Below the pieces are notes generated by a model, which was not told the DNA's origin, did no database searches, and was given only the letters and a program-made list of their open reading frames with translations. Positions 55,813-63,978 of a stretch of 64,000 nucleotides of DNA are shown here, in pieces. Numbering within the stretch: the stretch's first letter is position 1; each line of letters starts with the position of its first letter. The DNA is from Maribacter arenosus (GTDB taxonomy: Bacteria; Bacteroidota; Bacteroidia; Flavobacteriales; Flavobacteriaceae), in contig NZ_JABTCG010000001.1 of NCBI RefSeq assembly GCF_014610845.1, positions 992,001-1,056,000 on the forward strand, given 5' to 3'. The position numbers and the translations under genes were made by a program.

Positions 55813-55846
55813 ACCCCTAGGTCTTGAAAAGGCTTAGGGGTTTCTT
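55813..55846 (+). terminator. Terminator after the cyclophilin-FKBP gene
   Basis: ACCCCTA (55813-55819) pairs with TAGGGGT (55835-55841), with weaker pairing inside, followed by TTCTTATT. Confidence 0.75.
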
Positions 55847-55933
55847 ATTACATGTTGACATATCGGTAATTCTAGATTGCCCGTATTGTTATACCTTTAT
55901 TGTCGATTATTGTCGATCAAAAAAGGTTCCCTT

Positions 55934-56950
55934 ATGAAAAATAGATTCTTCTTCCTCATTTTTTTCCTTGGCGCAATGGTTACGGGCTCCTGTAGCAAAC
56001 CAAAAACGACCCCTGAACAAGAGGTGGTTCCTACCTCCATTGTTGAAACACATGGACAACTGTCTATTGAAGGTAACAAGATTTTAGACGAGGAAGGAAA
56101 TCCCATACAATTAAGGGGTATGTCGCTCTTTTGGAGCCAATGGATGGGACAATACTATACCAAAGAAGTCGTTCAGTGGCTAAAAAGAGATTGGCAATGT
56201 ACCGTTGTCCGCGCATCGATGGGCGTAGACGAAGATGGGGGGTATCTCTTTAATAAAGAGGTTGAAAAAGCAAAAATATTCACGGTCATCGATGCCGCCA
56301 TTGCAGAGGGTATCTATGTAATCGTCGATTGGCATAGTCATCATGCCGAAGATTTTACCGAGGAGGCCAAAACTTTTTTTTCCGAAGTGGCGCAAAAATA
56401 TGGGGACAAACCAAATCTTATTTATGAAATCTATAATGAACCTTTGGAGAATGTTTCGTGGAACGAGGTATTAAAACCCTATCATGAACGAGTCATCGGG
56501 GCCATTCGGGAACATGATGTGGACAATATTGTTATCTGTGGTACACCGTCATGGTCACAACGTGTAGACGCGGTCATCGGAAATGCGGTCGAAGATAAGA
56601 ACGTCGCCTATGCCCTACACTACTATGCAGCTTCCCATAAAGAAGAACTGCGGAGTTTGGCCCAACAGGCCCTCGACGCCAATTTGGCCCTTTTTGTCAC
56701 TGAGTTTGGAGTTACCGAATATACGGGCGATGGTTATGTCGATGTGGCAGAAACCAATTCTTGGTGGGATTTTTTGGATGACCATCAAATATCATGGTGC
56801 AATTGGTCTATTGCGGATAAGGAAGAGAATTCAGCTGCACTACTACCTAGGGCCAGTGCAATGGGAGGTTGGAAAGCAAGTGAGATTACCCCAGCAGGTT
56901 TGTTGGTTCGGGACGAATTAAAAGCTAAAAATCCGAATTACGACGATTAA
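55934..56950 (+). CDS. Glycoside hydrolase family 5 lipoprotein (endoglucanase-like)
   Basis: A 338-residue lipoprotein; the ATG at 55934 gives a signal ending TGSC (Cys 20), while the longer frame adds 19 residues before the signal. The GH5 barrel shows IQLRGMSLFWSQW, the acid/base Glu 169 in YEIYNEPLE, HYYAASH and the nucleophile Glu 257 in VTEFGVTEY. It resembles subfamily 2 cellulases that cut beta-1,4-glucans. No carbohydrate-binding module is present. A one-mismatch -7 box TACCTTTA lies at 55892-55899. Confidence 0.92.
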   Translation: MKNRFFFLIFFLGAMVTGSCSKPKTTPEQEVVPTSIVETHGQLSIEGNKILDEEGNPIQLRGMSLFWSQWMGQYYTKEVVQWLKRDWQCTVVRASMGVDEDGGYLFNKEVEKAKIFTVIDAAIAEGIYVIVDWHSHHAEDFTEEAKTFFSEVAQKYGDKPNLIYEIYNEPLENVSWNEVLKPYHERVIGAIREHDVDNIVICGTPSWSQRVDAVIGNAVEDKNVAYALHYYAASHKEELRSLAQQALDANLALFVTEFGVTEYTGDGYVDVAETNSWWDFLDDHQISWCNWSIADKEENSAALLPRASAMGGWKASEITPAGLLVRDELKAKNPNYDD

Positions 56951-56951
56951 A

Positions 56952-57422
56952 TCACTTTTTCCAATTCTGCGATTTCATCATTATGGTCGCTTTTAGAATA
57001 TCTTTCTGCGATATTTGCCCGACCAACTTACCGTCCTCAACAATAGGAAACCGTCTGCGTTTGTCGTTCAGGAATTTATTCGCTGCATCAAAAATGTTCA
57101 TTTCACCATCGATGGTCTCAACATCTTTCACCATACGGCTTTCAATCCTATCATCTTCCGGAGGCATGTTATAATACCTGCTCTCGCTGATATGTTTAAT
57201 ACAATCCCCCTCGGATATGATCCCTACCAACTCATTCTTATCATTGACCACGGGACCACCCGAAATTTTATTGCTTATCAAAGAATCGATTACCTCTTCA
57301 ACCGACTGATCGGGCCTAAACGTAATTAACTTCGTGCTCATGAAGTCTTTCACCTTAAAGGGAATATCTTCTTCATTCGATTGTTGGTTCTTTCGTGCCC
57401 CTTGAAAACTTTTAATACCCAT
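56952..57422 (-). CDS. Tandem CBS-domain protein
   Basis: A 156-residue cytoplasmic protein made of a CBS pair: the first repeat starts VKDFMSTKLITFRPDQSVEEVID, the second around MVKDVETIDGEMNIFDAANKFL, each ending in the VGIISEGD / VGQISQKD phrase. Such stand-alone pairs sense adenine nucleotides and act on a partner protein. A 30-residue segment precedes the first repeat. It converges on the GH5 gene with a single base between them; the target is unknown. Confidence 0.9.
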   Translation of the reverse strand: MGIKSFQGARKNQQSNEEDIPFKVKDFMSTKLITFRPDQSVEEVIDSLISNKISGGPVVNDKNELVGIISEGDCIKHISESRYYNMPPEDDRIESRMVKDVETIDGEMNIFDAANKFLNDKRRRFPIVEDGKLVGQISQKDILKATIMMKSQNWKK

Positions 57423-57517
57423 AACAATTTATTTTGCAATTACTTAAAGTTAATAAAATTTAAATAGCAGACCCTGAAGATTGTGTTAATTCGCATTTGG
57501 ACAAACGCAAAAATGAG

Positions 57518-58978
57518 CTACCGCTTTGGAATATCCTTTAAAATTTCTAGGACGAATCCCCAATATTTTTGAACTGAGGAGATGCTCACACGCTCATCCG
57601 GGGAATGTGCCCCTTTAATGGTCGGACCAAAACTGATCATATCCATATCCGGGTAGTTTTGACCTAAAATACCACATTCCAAGCCGGCATGGCAGGCTAC
57701 CACTTGGGGTTTTGCCCCGTAAAGGGACTCGTATTTACGTTCCAAGACCTTTAATATGGCCGAATCTGGATTCGGGTTCCAGCCTGGATAATCCCCACTG
57801 AATGATACGGTACAACCGGCCAACTCAAATGCCGATTTAAGCGCATTCGCCAGATCCATTTTAGCCGAGTTCACCGAAGACCTTGTTAGGCACCCTATTT
57901 TTATTTGTCCTTTCCTTACGATAATGCGGGCGATATTGTTCGACGTTTCGACCAAATCAGGAATGGCTGCACTCATGGCATAAACCCCATTATGGGCCGT
58001 ATAAATAGCCTTAACCAACTTTTCTTGTAAACCTTTTGGCATCACTTTAGCAGGTAGATCCGTCGTGGACATCGTAATTGTCAAGTCCGGCTCATTCACA
58101 GACAGCTCTGCCTTGATCGTATCTGCCCATTTCTTGAATGAGGCTTCAAATTTTGTGGTTTGGGCCTTGTTCACTGTTATTTTCGCAAAACTCTCGCGGG
58201 GTATAGCATTCCGTAAACTACCCCCATCAATTTCAGAGAGCTGAATATCGAATTCTTCCATGGCATTGAAAAGCAAACGGTTCATTATCTTATTGGCATT
58301 GCCCAATCCCTTATGGATATCCATACCGCTATGCCCCCCATTCAAATTTTTTACCGTTAGTAAAAAACCCACACCATCGGTACTGGGAGTTTCTTCCGTA
58401 TAGCTTTGAAGGGCCGTTACATCAATTCCTCCTGCACATCCTATATCGAGTTCATCATCATCCTCCGTATCGAGATTCAACAAAATCTCCCCTTCCAATA
58501 CCCCTGCCTGTAGGCCCATAGCCCCTGTCATGCCCGTTTCCTCATCAATGGTGAACAAGGCCTCGATAAAAGGATGGGGTATATCCGTACTTTCCAATAA
58601 TGCCATGATGGTAGCAACACCCAAGCCGTTATCAGCTCCTAAGGTGGTACCCTTAGCCTTTACCCAATCTCCGGAAACGTACATTTTTATTCCTTCCGTA
58701 TCAAAATCAAAATCGGTATCCGCATTTTTTTGATGCACCATATCGAGATGGGATTGCAGGGTAATCTTTTTACGATCTTCCATACCTGCGGTGGCCGGTT
58801 TTCGAATAATGACATTACCAACGTCATCGGAAAAGGTTTCCAAGCCAAGCGATTTGCCAAAATCCAACATAAACCGAATCACCCTTTCCTCCTCTTTCGA
58901 AGGTCTTGGTACTTGATTTAAATCAGCGAATTTATTCCATACACTTTTTGGTTCCAACTGTCTAACTTCTTTGCTCAT
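57518..58978 (-). CDS. pepD: Aminoacyl-histidine dipeptidase (PepD, M20 family)
   Basis: A 486-residue cytoplasmic zinc dipeptidase. Metal-binding and catalytic motifs are SHLDMVHQKN, LGADNGLGVA, DEETGMTGAMGL (general-base Glu pair) and HAGLECGILGQ; GAHSPDERVSI lies near the end. The length equals E. coli PepD (485). It cleaves Xaa-His and other dipeptides. It is divergent from the DUF3810 gene. Confidence 0.94.
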   Translation of the reverse strand: MSKEVRQLEPKSVWNKFADLNQVPRPSKEEERVIRFMLDFGKSLGLETFSDDVGNVIIRKPATAGMEDRKKITLQSHLDMVHQKNADTDFDFDTEGIKMYVSGDWVKAKGTTLGADNGLGVATIMALLESTDIPHPFIEALFTIDEETGMTGAMGLQAGVLEGEILLNLDTEDDDELDIGCAGGIDVTALQSYTEETPSTDGVGFLLTVKNLNGGHSGMDIHKGLGNANKIMNRLLFNAMEEFDIQLSEIDGGSLRNAIPRESFAKITVNKAQTTKFEASFKKWADTIKAELSVNEPDLTITMSTTDLPAKVMPKGLQEKLVKAIYTAHNGVYAMSAAIPDLVETSNNIARIIVRKGQIKIGCLTRSSVNSAKMDLANALKSAFELAGCTVSFSGDYPGWNPNPDSAILKVLERKYESLYGAKPQVVACHAGLECGILGQNYPDMDMISFGPTIKGAHSPDERVSISSVQKYWGFVLEILKDIPKR

Positions 58979-58997
58979 ACTTTTTTGATTTGTTGTT

Positions 58998-59005
58998 CAA
59001 AAATA
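58998..59005 (-). promoter_or_regulatory. -7 box TAttTTTG for pepD
   Basis: Exact match on the minus strand, 19 bases before the pepD ATG at 58978. Confidence 0.5.
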
Positions 59006-59038
59006 CGTTATAGCCAGCAACTTTAGGGTATTAATCCC

Positions 59039-59046
59039 TATTTTTG
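59039..59046 (+). promoter_or_regulatory. -7 box TAttTTTG placed for a leaderless DUF3810 transcript
   Basis: Exact match ending 5 bases before the ATG at 59052. Confidence 0.55.
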
Positions 59047-59051
59047 GCCTA

Positions 59052-60119
59052 ATGGTCTATAAAATCAAAAACTGGGTAGCGTTATCGCTAATTCCGCAGA
59101 TCATACTCGTTAAGTGGTTGGGCAAATATCCTGAACTTATCGAGAGTTATTATAGTGAAGGCATCTATCCATGGATATCCAAATTCTTTCGAATTTTATA
59201 TGGATGGATCCCATTCTCGATTGGCGATGTCCTCTATTTTATCCTGGCCCTTTTGGCCCTTCGATATGTATATAAACAACGATTGGAAATCAAGACCTAT
59301 CCCTTTGGTTTTATACGAAATGTTGTTTTTGTTCTTTCGATCGCCTATTTCTCTTTTCACCTACTGTGGGGGCTTAACTACTACCGACTCCCCATCGCCC
59401 AGAAATTCGCTTTGGAGGATAAAAATTCCGAAGCAGGACTTATGGATTTGACCAAAGCCCTGATCATAAAAACGAATGCATTGCAATTCAGCATTACGAA
59501 AGATACGGCACGTGCGGTTGAGATCCCGTATACTAAAAATGAGATTTTTGAAAAAACCCTGATCGGGTATAGCCGGTTAGAGAATACCTATCCGTTTCTT
59601 GCCTATAAAATTCCAAGCATTAAAAAATCGCTTTTCAGTACGGGGTTAAGTTATATGGGATACGGCGGTTATCTGAACCCGTTTACCCATGAAGGACAAG
59701 TAAATGCCCGTCTACCCAATTTTAGGTTTCCTGTGGTTGCAGGTCATGAAATAGGGCACCAATTGGGGTATTCCGCGGAAAATGAGACGAATTTTATAGG
59801 GTATTTGGCCACGATGCATAATCCGGATATCTATTTTCAGTATGCCGCTTATGCCTATGCTTTAAGCTATTGTCTCAGTGATATCCGAAGAAACGATGAA
59901 ACGAAATTCGAGGAATTATATGCCACCATACACCCGGGAACCCAACGGAATTTTGAGGAAATGGCCTATTTTTGGCAATCGTTCGAAAACCCTATGGAAC
60001 CTGTCTTTAAATCTATTTTCAACACTTTTTTGAAAGCGAACAACCAAACCCAAGGGATTAAAAGTTATAATGCCGTAGTTTCCCTTTTGATCCCCTATCA
60101 TCAAGAACATCCGCTTTAG
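59052..60119 (+). CDS. DUF3810 membrane protein with HExxH zinc-peptidase motif
   Basis: A 355-residue protein with three hydrophobic segments in the first 125 residues and a C-terminal soluble domain containing VAGHEIGHQLGYSAENETNFIGYLA; HEIGH is at 232-236 and a Glu further on (NETNF) could be the third zinc ligand. It is therefore a likely membrane-bound metallopeptidase of the DUF3810 family, with unknown substrate. The start at 59052 is supported by the close promoter box. Confidence 0.85.
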   Translation: MVYKIKNWVALSLIPQIILVKWLGKYPELIESYYSEGIYPWISKFFRILYGWIPFSIGDVLYFILALLALRYVYKQRLEIKTYPFGFIRNVVFVLSIAYFSFHLLWGLNYYRLPIAQKFALEDKNSEAGLMDLTKALIIKTNALQFSITKDTARAVEIPYTKNEIFEKTLIGYSRLENTYPFLAYKIPSIKKSLFSTGLSYMGYGGYLNPFTHEGQVNARLPNFRFPVVAGHEIGHQLGYSAENETNFIGYLATMHNPDIYFQYAAYAYALSYCLSDIRRNDETKFEELYATIHPGTQRNFEEMAYFWQSFENPMEPVFKSIFNTFLKANNQTQGIKSYNAVVSLLIPYHQEHPL

Positions 60120-60371
60120 TGGTGGGTTCAGCCTTGGAAGGTGACAAAAACGCTACCCTTTTTAGACCTGATGGCGATCTAGAGCAGAGGAGAGACTTAT
60201 TTTGTAGCCGTTTATATTCATTTGTACTCATTTACATCGCGCTTTTAAGTTGATATACTTGGTAGTTAGGGTAATTTGTAAGAATTTTATAGGGTATTGA
60301 TAAAAAAGGGATAAACGTAATATTACGTTTAGCCAATTGTTGTGCTTCATTATGACCAAACCCGCTGACCA
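60120..60371 (+). other. Boundary between core genes and the cassette region
   Basis: No gene. The last part contains the 18-base palindrome and first core site described in the next entry; the first 180 bases show nothing recognisable. Confidence 0.4.
60313..60345 (+). repeat. Partial attC/attI-like site: palindrome followed by core GTTGTGC
   Basis: The perfect 18-base palindrome AAACGTAATATTACGTTT (60313-60330) is followed after 8 bases by GTTGTGC (60339-60345). Read as an attC right half, TTACGTTT is the L' box, AGCCAATT the spacer and GTTGTGC the R' box. A matching left core is missing, so it is either a truncated site or the array entry point. Confidence 0.5.
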
Positions 60372-61106
60372 ATGATAAAATTCTTCAGGAAAATTAGACA
60401 AAAACTTCTGACTGAAAACAAATTCAGTAAATATCTATTATACGCAACTGGGGAAATTATTCTTGTTGTGATCGGAATTTTAATTGCTCTGCAAATTAAC
60501 AATTGGAACCAAGGTAGAATAGATACTCAAAAAGAAATAAATCATCTTAAAAATATTCAACGAAATTTAAATGATGATTTAATTAATCAGATATCTCCTT
60601 GCATTGAAAGAACAGAAAGACAAATCCAAGCATTTGAACTTCTCGAAACTGGACTTTATGCAAGAAACGAAATAAGTAACGATTCAATTCGACAACTATT
60701 CTTTCAAATGCTTGGGTCATGGGATTTGATTCTAAATACAGTTGCCTTTGAAAATTTGAAATCCTCAGGCTTGGATATTTTATCAAACGATAGCATAAAA
60801 TTAGAATTGCTAACTCTTTATGGGAACAATTATCAATATGTTAAAGACCTTCAAGATTACTATGAGCAAACGCATGATGAAAGAGTTTCATCTTGGTTCT
60901 TTAACAACAATGTTGAAATGTGGGAAAGATTAACTGATCGAGACAAACAAAAAATAATTAGTGATAAACATTTATATGGGGCGTTGAAATCAGAAGCTAG
61001 ATATACATTGAGAAAGTACTTGGACGAATTAAAGAAGATCAAACCTATTATGCAAAAGCTAATTGATAATATAAAAGAGGATATTAAACGACTACAAGAA
61101 AAATAA
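60372..61106 (+). CDS. DUF6090 family membrane-anchored protein (cassette 1)
   Basis: A 244-residue protein. The N-terminus MIKFFRKIRQKLL is basic, then GEIILVVIGILIALQINNWNQ forms one membrane segment (about 27-46, in parts) that marks the DUF6090 family; the remainder is a helical, charged domain to the end. The function is unknown. Family members are common in flavobacterial genomic islands. It fills its cassette, starting 33 bases after the core site and ending 5 bases before the next palindrome, and its base composition is more AT-rich than the core genes before it. Confidence 0.85.
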   Translation: MIKFFRKIRQKLLTENKFSKYLLYATGEIILVVIGILIALQINNWNQGRIDTQKEINHLKNIQRNLNDDLINQISPCIERTERQIQAFELLETGLYARNEISNDSIRQLFFQMLGSWDLILNTVAFENLKSSGLDILSNDSIKLELLTLYGNNYQYVKDLQDYYEQTHDERVSSWFFNNNVEMWERLTDRDKQKIISDKHLYGALKSEARYTLRKYLDELKKIKPIMQKLIDNIKEDIKRLQEK

Positions 61107-61111
61107 CAAAA

Positions 61112-61178
61112 GCACAACAATATATATGAAATCATAGCTCCCATTCGGTTGCCACGCTTCATATACGAATCGTTGTGC
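61112..61178 (+). repeat. attC-like site A
   Basis: R boxes GCACAAC (61112-61118) and GTTGTGC (61172-61178) pair perfectly; L boxes TATATGAA (61123-61130) and TTCATATA (61158-61165) pair over 8 bases. Unpaired spacers of 4 and 6 bases and a 27-base terminal loop complete the R-spacer-L-loop layout of integron attC sites (67 bases in total). Confidence 0.65.
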
Positions 61179-61210
61179 GTCACCTAATAGAAATAATTAA
61201 TAACTACATC

Positions 61211-61657
61211 ATGAAAAAACAAATATTGCTTCTGCTGTTTCTTCTTTTCATTAACCTTTTAGCAAAAGGGCAGTCAATTGACACCCAAATAGAAAAAGAA
61301 GGACTCATGAATGCGGACAAGGCTTGGTCTCTTGCTGCAGAAACCAATGACATGGAAAAATTATGGTCCTTCTGGGAAGATGAGGCGATTATGTTGATGT
61401 CCTCAGACATGACCCTTAAAGGGATCGACCAATATAAAAAATTTACAACCCAGGTAAGGCAAGACCCCAACTTTAGAATTAGTTGGGAAGTTCAAGGTGC
61501 AGAAGTGTCAGAAAAAGCAGACATGGGATATACCTTTGGAATTGGTACAGTGCAAAGAACAAGTAGTACAGGAGAACTAATTTCAACTACACAACCCTAT
61601 CTCATTGTCTGGAGGAAACAACCTGATGGATTATGGAAATGTATAATTGAAAAGTGA
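61211..61657 (+). CDS. Exported NTF2-like (SnoaL/DUF4440) protein (cassette 2)
   Basis: A 148-residue secreted protein from the ATG at 61211. The signal peptide is MKKQILLLLFLLFINLLAKG with cleavage near KGQS. The mature part is an NTF2-like fold of the DUF4440 type: ADKAWSLAAETNDMEKLWSFWEDEAIMLM, LKGIDQYKKF, and WRKQPDGLWKCIIE at the end. Such proteins bind small molecules or act as light enzymes; no function can be given. It is the only gene of its cassette. Confidence 0.85.
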   Translation: MKKQILLLLFLLFINLLAKGQSIDTQIEKEGLMNADKAWSLAAETNDMEKLWSFWEDEAIMLMSSDMTLKGIDQYKKFTTQVRQDPNFRISWEVQGAEVSEKADMGYTFGIGTVQRTSSTGELISTTQPYLIVWRKQPDGLWKCIIEK

Positions 61658-61693
61658 TATAGTAAAAAATTATCATTTCAAGAATAGGCGGAC

Positions 61694-61825
61694 GCACAAC
61701 ATTGTGTATGAGCCATAGCGTGTTTAGTGCAAATTTGAATTATAAATTTGAAATTCGTAGGTCGGCAGCAGGTGGCGATTTGGCGCCATAAAATCCGCTG
61801 CTGCTCATACGCGAGACCGTTGGCA
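61694..61825 (+). repeat. attC-like site B
   Basis: Left core GCACAAC (61694-61700), right core GTTGGCA (61819-61825), sharing the CAAC/GTTG pair. L boxes GTATGAGC (61706-61713) and GCTCATAC (61803-61810) pair perfectly over 8 bases, with spacers of 5 and 8 bases. The long terminal part (about 89 bases) contains further small stems such as around GGCGCC. The left core is the exact inverse of the right core of site A. Confidence 0.65.
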
Positions 61826-61874
61826 CCCATTTCAAAAGAGCACAAATAACTTTAATTCAACTTCAAAATAGCTT

Positions 61875-62825
61875 ATGAAAGATAATCACTACAATATTTC
61901 AATATTGGTTCCTTTATTCCTACTTATTTTTTTAAGTGCTTGTAAAAACACAAAAAAAGAGAATAATAAGTCTTCTAATTTAGAATCAAAAAATTATGTG
62001 GAGGTTGTTTCATCAGGAATGAATTTTGAAATGGACAATGAAATTAATTCTGGCTGGACAACTTTCAAATACTCAAATAAATCTAGTGAAACACACTTTT
62101 TTATTCTAGAAAAGTTACCTGATAGTGTTGGAATTGAAAGGTACCAAAAAGAATTCCTGGCGCCTTTCAAGAGAGCTTACGAATACTTTATAGATGGAGA
62201 AATTGAAACTGGAAATAAACAGTTTGAAGATCTTCCAGCTTGGTCCTCTAAAATGGAAATATGCGGAGGTGTCGCACTAACCTCACCAAATAGGGAATCA
62301 GAAACTACCTTGTTTTTGGAACCTGGAACTTATATTATGGAATGTTATGTAAGAATGCCAAACGGAATGCCTCATGTTTTTTATGGAATGCTTAAAGAGT
62401 TTAAAGTTTCTGCTACTAGCAATGGAAACAAAGAACCAACTGCCGATGAAGAAATATCTATTTCTAGTGCCAATGGAATTGCCTTTAAAGACAGTTTGGT
62501 TGAAGGAGACTATACATTTTCTGTTGATTTTAAAGACCAGAAAATATATGAACATATGCTAGGTCATGACATTAATTTAGTGAAATTAGAGAATGAAGCA
62601 CAACTAGACTCTTTAAATAGCTGGGTTAATCTTTCTGACTATTCAGCTTTCAAGACACCAGTGCCAAAAGGCTTGACATTTCTAGGAGGCGTAGAGGATT
62701 TGTTTGGAGATAAAAAAGGATATTTCAATGTTACGCTAACAAGAGGTCAGTATGTTTTAATCTCTGAAGTCCCAAATGCCATAGAGAGAAAAATGTTTAA
62801 ACTATTTGAAGTCACATCAAATTAG
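61875..62825 (+). CDS. Lipoprotein of unknown function (cassette 3)
   Basis: A 316-residue lipoprotein with LSAC (Cys 23) and a Lys/Asn/Ser-rich linker. Two similar beta-rich halves can be seen: one around WTTFKYSNKSSETHFFILEKLPDSVGIERYQKEF to FLEPGTYIMECYVRMPNGMPH, the other with HMLGHDINLVKLENEAQLDSLNSW and VTLTRGQYVLISEVP. Both look like blue-copper/beta-sandwich modules in outline, but I do not recognise the family with confidence. It is the single gene of the third cassette. Confidence 0.78.
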   Translation: MKDNHYNISILVPLFLLIFLSACKNTKKENNKSSNLESKNYVEVVSSGMNFEMDNEINSGWTTFKYSNKSSETHFFILEKLPDSVGIERYQKEFLAPFKRAYEYFIDGEIETGNKQFEDLPAWSSKMEICGGVALTSPNRESETTLFLEPGTYIMECYVRMPNGMPHVFYGMLKEFKVSATSNGNKEPTADEEISISSANGIAFKDSLVEGDYTFSVDFKDQKIYEHMLGHDINLVKLENEAQLDSLNSWVNLSDYSAFKTPVPKGLTFLGGVEDLFGDKKGYFNVTLTRGQYVLISEVPNAIERKMFKLFEVTSN

Positions 62826-62866
62826 AAGTTGAACTGTTCATGGTCGTAAAACAAATAAAAAACGTT

Positions 62867-63061
62867 TGCCAACATTGTATCCTATGAAAAGCCTTAGTCC
62901 TTGCGGATTTTATACCTGCTTGCCGGCAGGCAGGTTCGGTTTGTATTTGCTAATTTAGTTGCTGAAACACCTGCCTGTGGCAGGCGGAAACCGGCCAGTG
63001 CGTCAACTCGCCCGCTGCGATGGCAGACGGTGTCCGCAAAATACGAGCCGAGACATTGTGT
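62867..63061 (+). repeat. attC-like site C, long and degenerate
   Basis: The left core TGCCAAC (62867-62873) is the exact inverse of the right core of site B. Inner pairing GTAT (62877-62880)/ATAC (63041-63044) and TTGCGGA (62901-62907)/TCCGCAA (63033-63039) is retained. The right core reads ATTGTGT (63055-63061), with A in place of the G of the GTT triplet at which integrases cut. The segment before it, CGAGAC, matches site B. Confidence 0.5.
62914..62984. repeat. Two REP-like GC-rich palindromes
   Basis: ACCTGC/GCAGGT arms at 62914-62935 surround TGCCGGCA, with one mismatched pair; a second copy, CCTGCC-TGT-GGCAGG, lies at 62970-62984. They share CCTGCCTG-type cores and stand out in AT-rich surroundings. 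They lie inside the terminal loop of attC-like site C. Confidence 0.65.
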
Positions 63062-63192
63062 GTAATTTCCATCCAGATGTAACATTTATGTTTTTGAAAA
63101 GTCTTCATTTATAGGCATATAACTAAATGAATTAAAAAATTTGGAAGATTACTGATGCCAAATGCTTCCCGCAAAATAAATTAAGGTCAATT

Positions 63193-63978
63193 ATGAAAAT
63201 TTTGAATTCAAAAGGAAAAAGAGAAATCATTCTATTCTCGGTAGTTGTAATAGCCTTGAGTTCAGTAATATGTTTTAGTTCTTATAAATTAGATGATCCA
63301 AATGTCTCAATATTAACTGTTTTCGTACCATCAACAATTGCACTGATTATTACTGCCATCACAAAAGGGAAGAAAGGTCTCTATGAGTTGTTCGTTAAAC
63401 AGACGGTGAAGAAAACAGGCTTAAAATGGCTTCTTATTTCACTGATTGGAATTCCTGTTCTAGCATCTTTAGCCGTGCTTACTTCCTTGGATTTCGATAT
63501 TTCCAGATTTGATTTGAGAACTACTCAATTGCTGCCACAGATTATTATTATTGTATTAATTGCAATAGGTGAAGAATATGGTTGGAGAGGGTTTTTACTT
63601 CCCAGATTGTTGGATACATTTAATCTGTTATATTCAAGTATAATACTTGGTTTGATTTGGGGATTCTGGCATTTTCCAGCATATCTGATTGGGACAGGGA
63701 TCCCTTTGCAAATGAATTTTATAGTGTTTCTATTATGGGTGATTTTAGGAACACTTTTTATAAGTTGGATTTATTACTATACCAAAAGTGTGCTGACATC
63801 CATACTCGCTCATATTAGTGCTAATGCCGCCTTTAATTATCTACTAATTTTGCCGGAATTTACTGGAAGTATGAATACATTCTGGTTGTTTATTCTATAC
63901 TTGTCGGTTCTGATGATGATGATCTTCTACATTAAGAGAAAAGATTTATTAAAAGGCGATAACAATAAATACTATTGA
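63193..63978 (+). CDS. CPBP-family intramembrane metalloprotease (cassette 4)
   Basis: A 261-residue polytopic protein with about seven hydrophobic segments. The CPBP (CAAX protease and bacteriocin-processing) motifs are GEEYGWRGFLLPRL (EExxxR, glutamate pair and Arg), WGFWHFPAYL (His) and a further His in SILAHISANAAFNY. Bacterial members serve in bacteriocin immunity, peptide processing or signalling. The short N-terminal part and hydrophobic C-terminus are normal. Its cassette starts 138 bases upstream, at the end of site C, and its own attC-like site must lie beyond the window end. Confidence 0.9.
   Translation: MKILNSKGKREIILFSVVVIALSSVICFSSYKLDDPNVSILTVFVPSTIALIITAITKGKKGLYELFVKQTVKKTGLKWLLISLIGIPVLASLAVLTSLDFDISRFDLRTTQLLPQIIIIVLIAIGEEYGWRGFLLPRLLDTFNLLYSSIILGLIWGFWHFPAYLIGTGIPLQMNFIVFLLWVILGTLFISWIYYYTKSVLTSILAHISANAAFNYLLILPEFTGSMNTFWLFILYLSVLMMMIFYIKRKDLLKGDNNKYY

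Larger units (their letters stand above)
62826..63192 (+). other. Intercassette region with degenerate attC-like site and REP-like palindromes
   Basis: No coding frame is supported. The 367 bases hold the attC-like site C and two GC-rich palindromes, which are described separately. The last 130 bases before the CPBP gene are plain AT-rich sequence. Confidence 0.5.
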
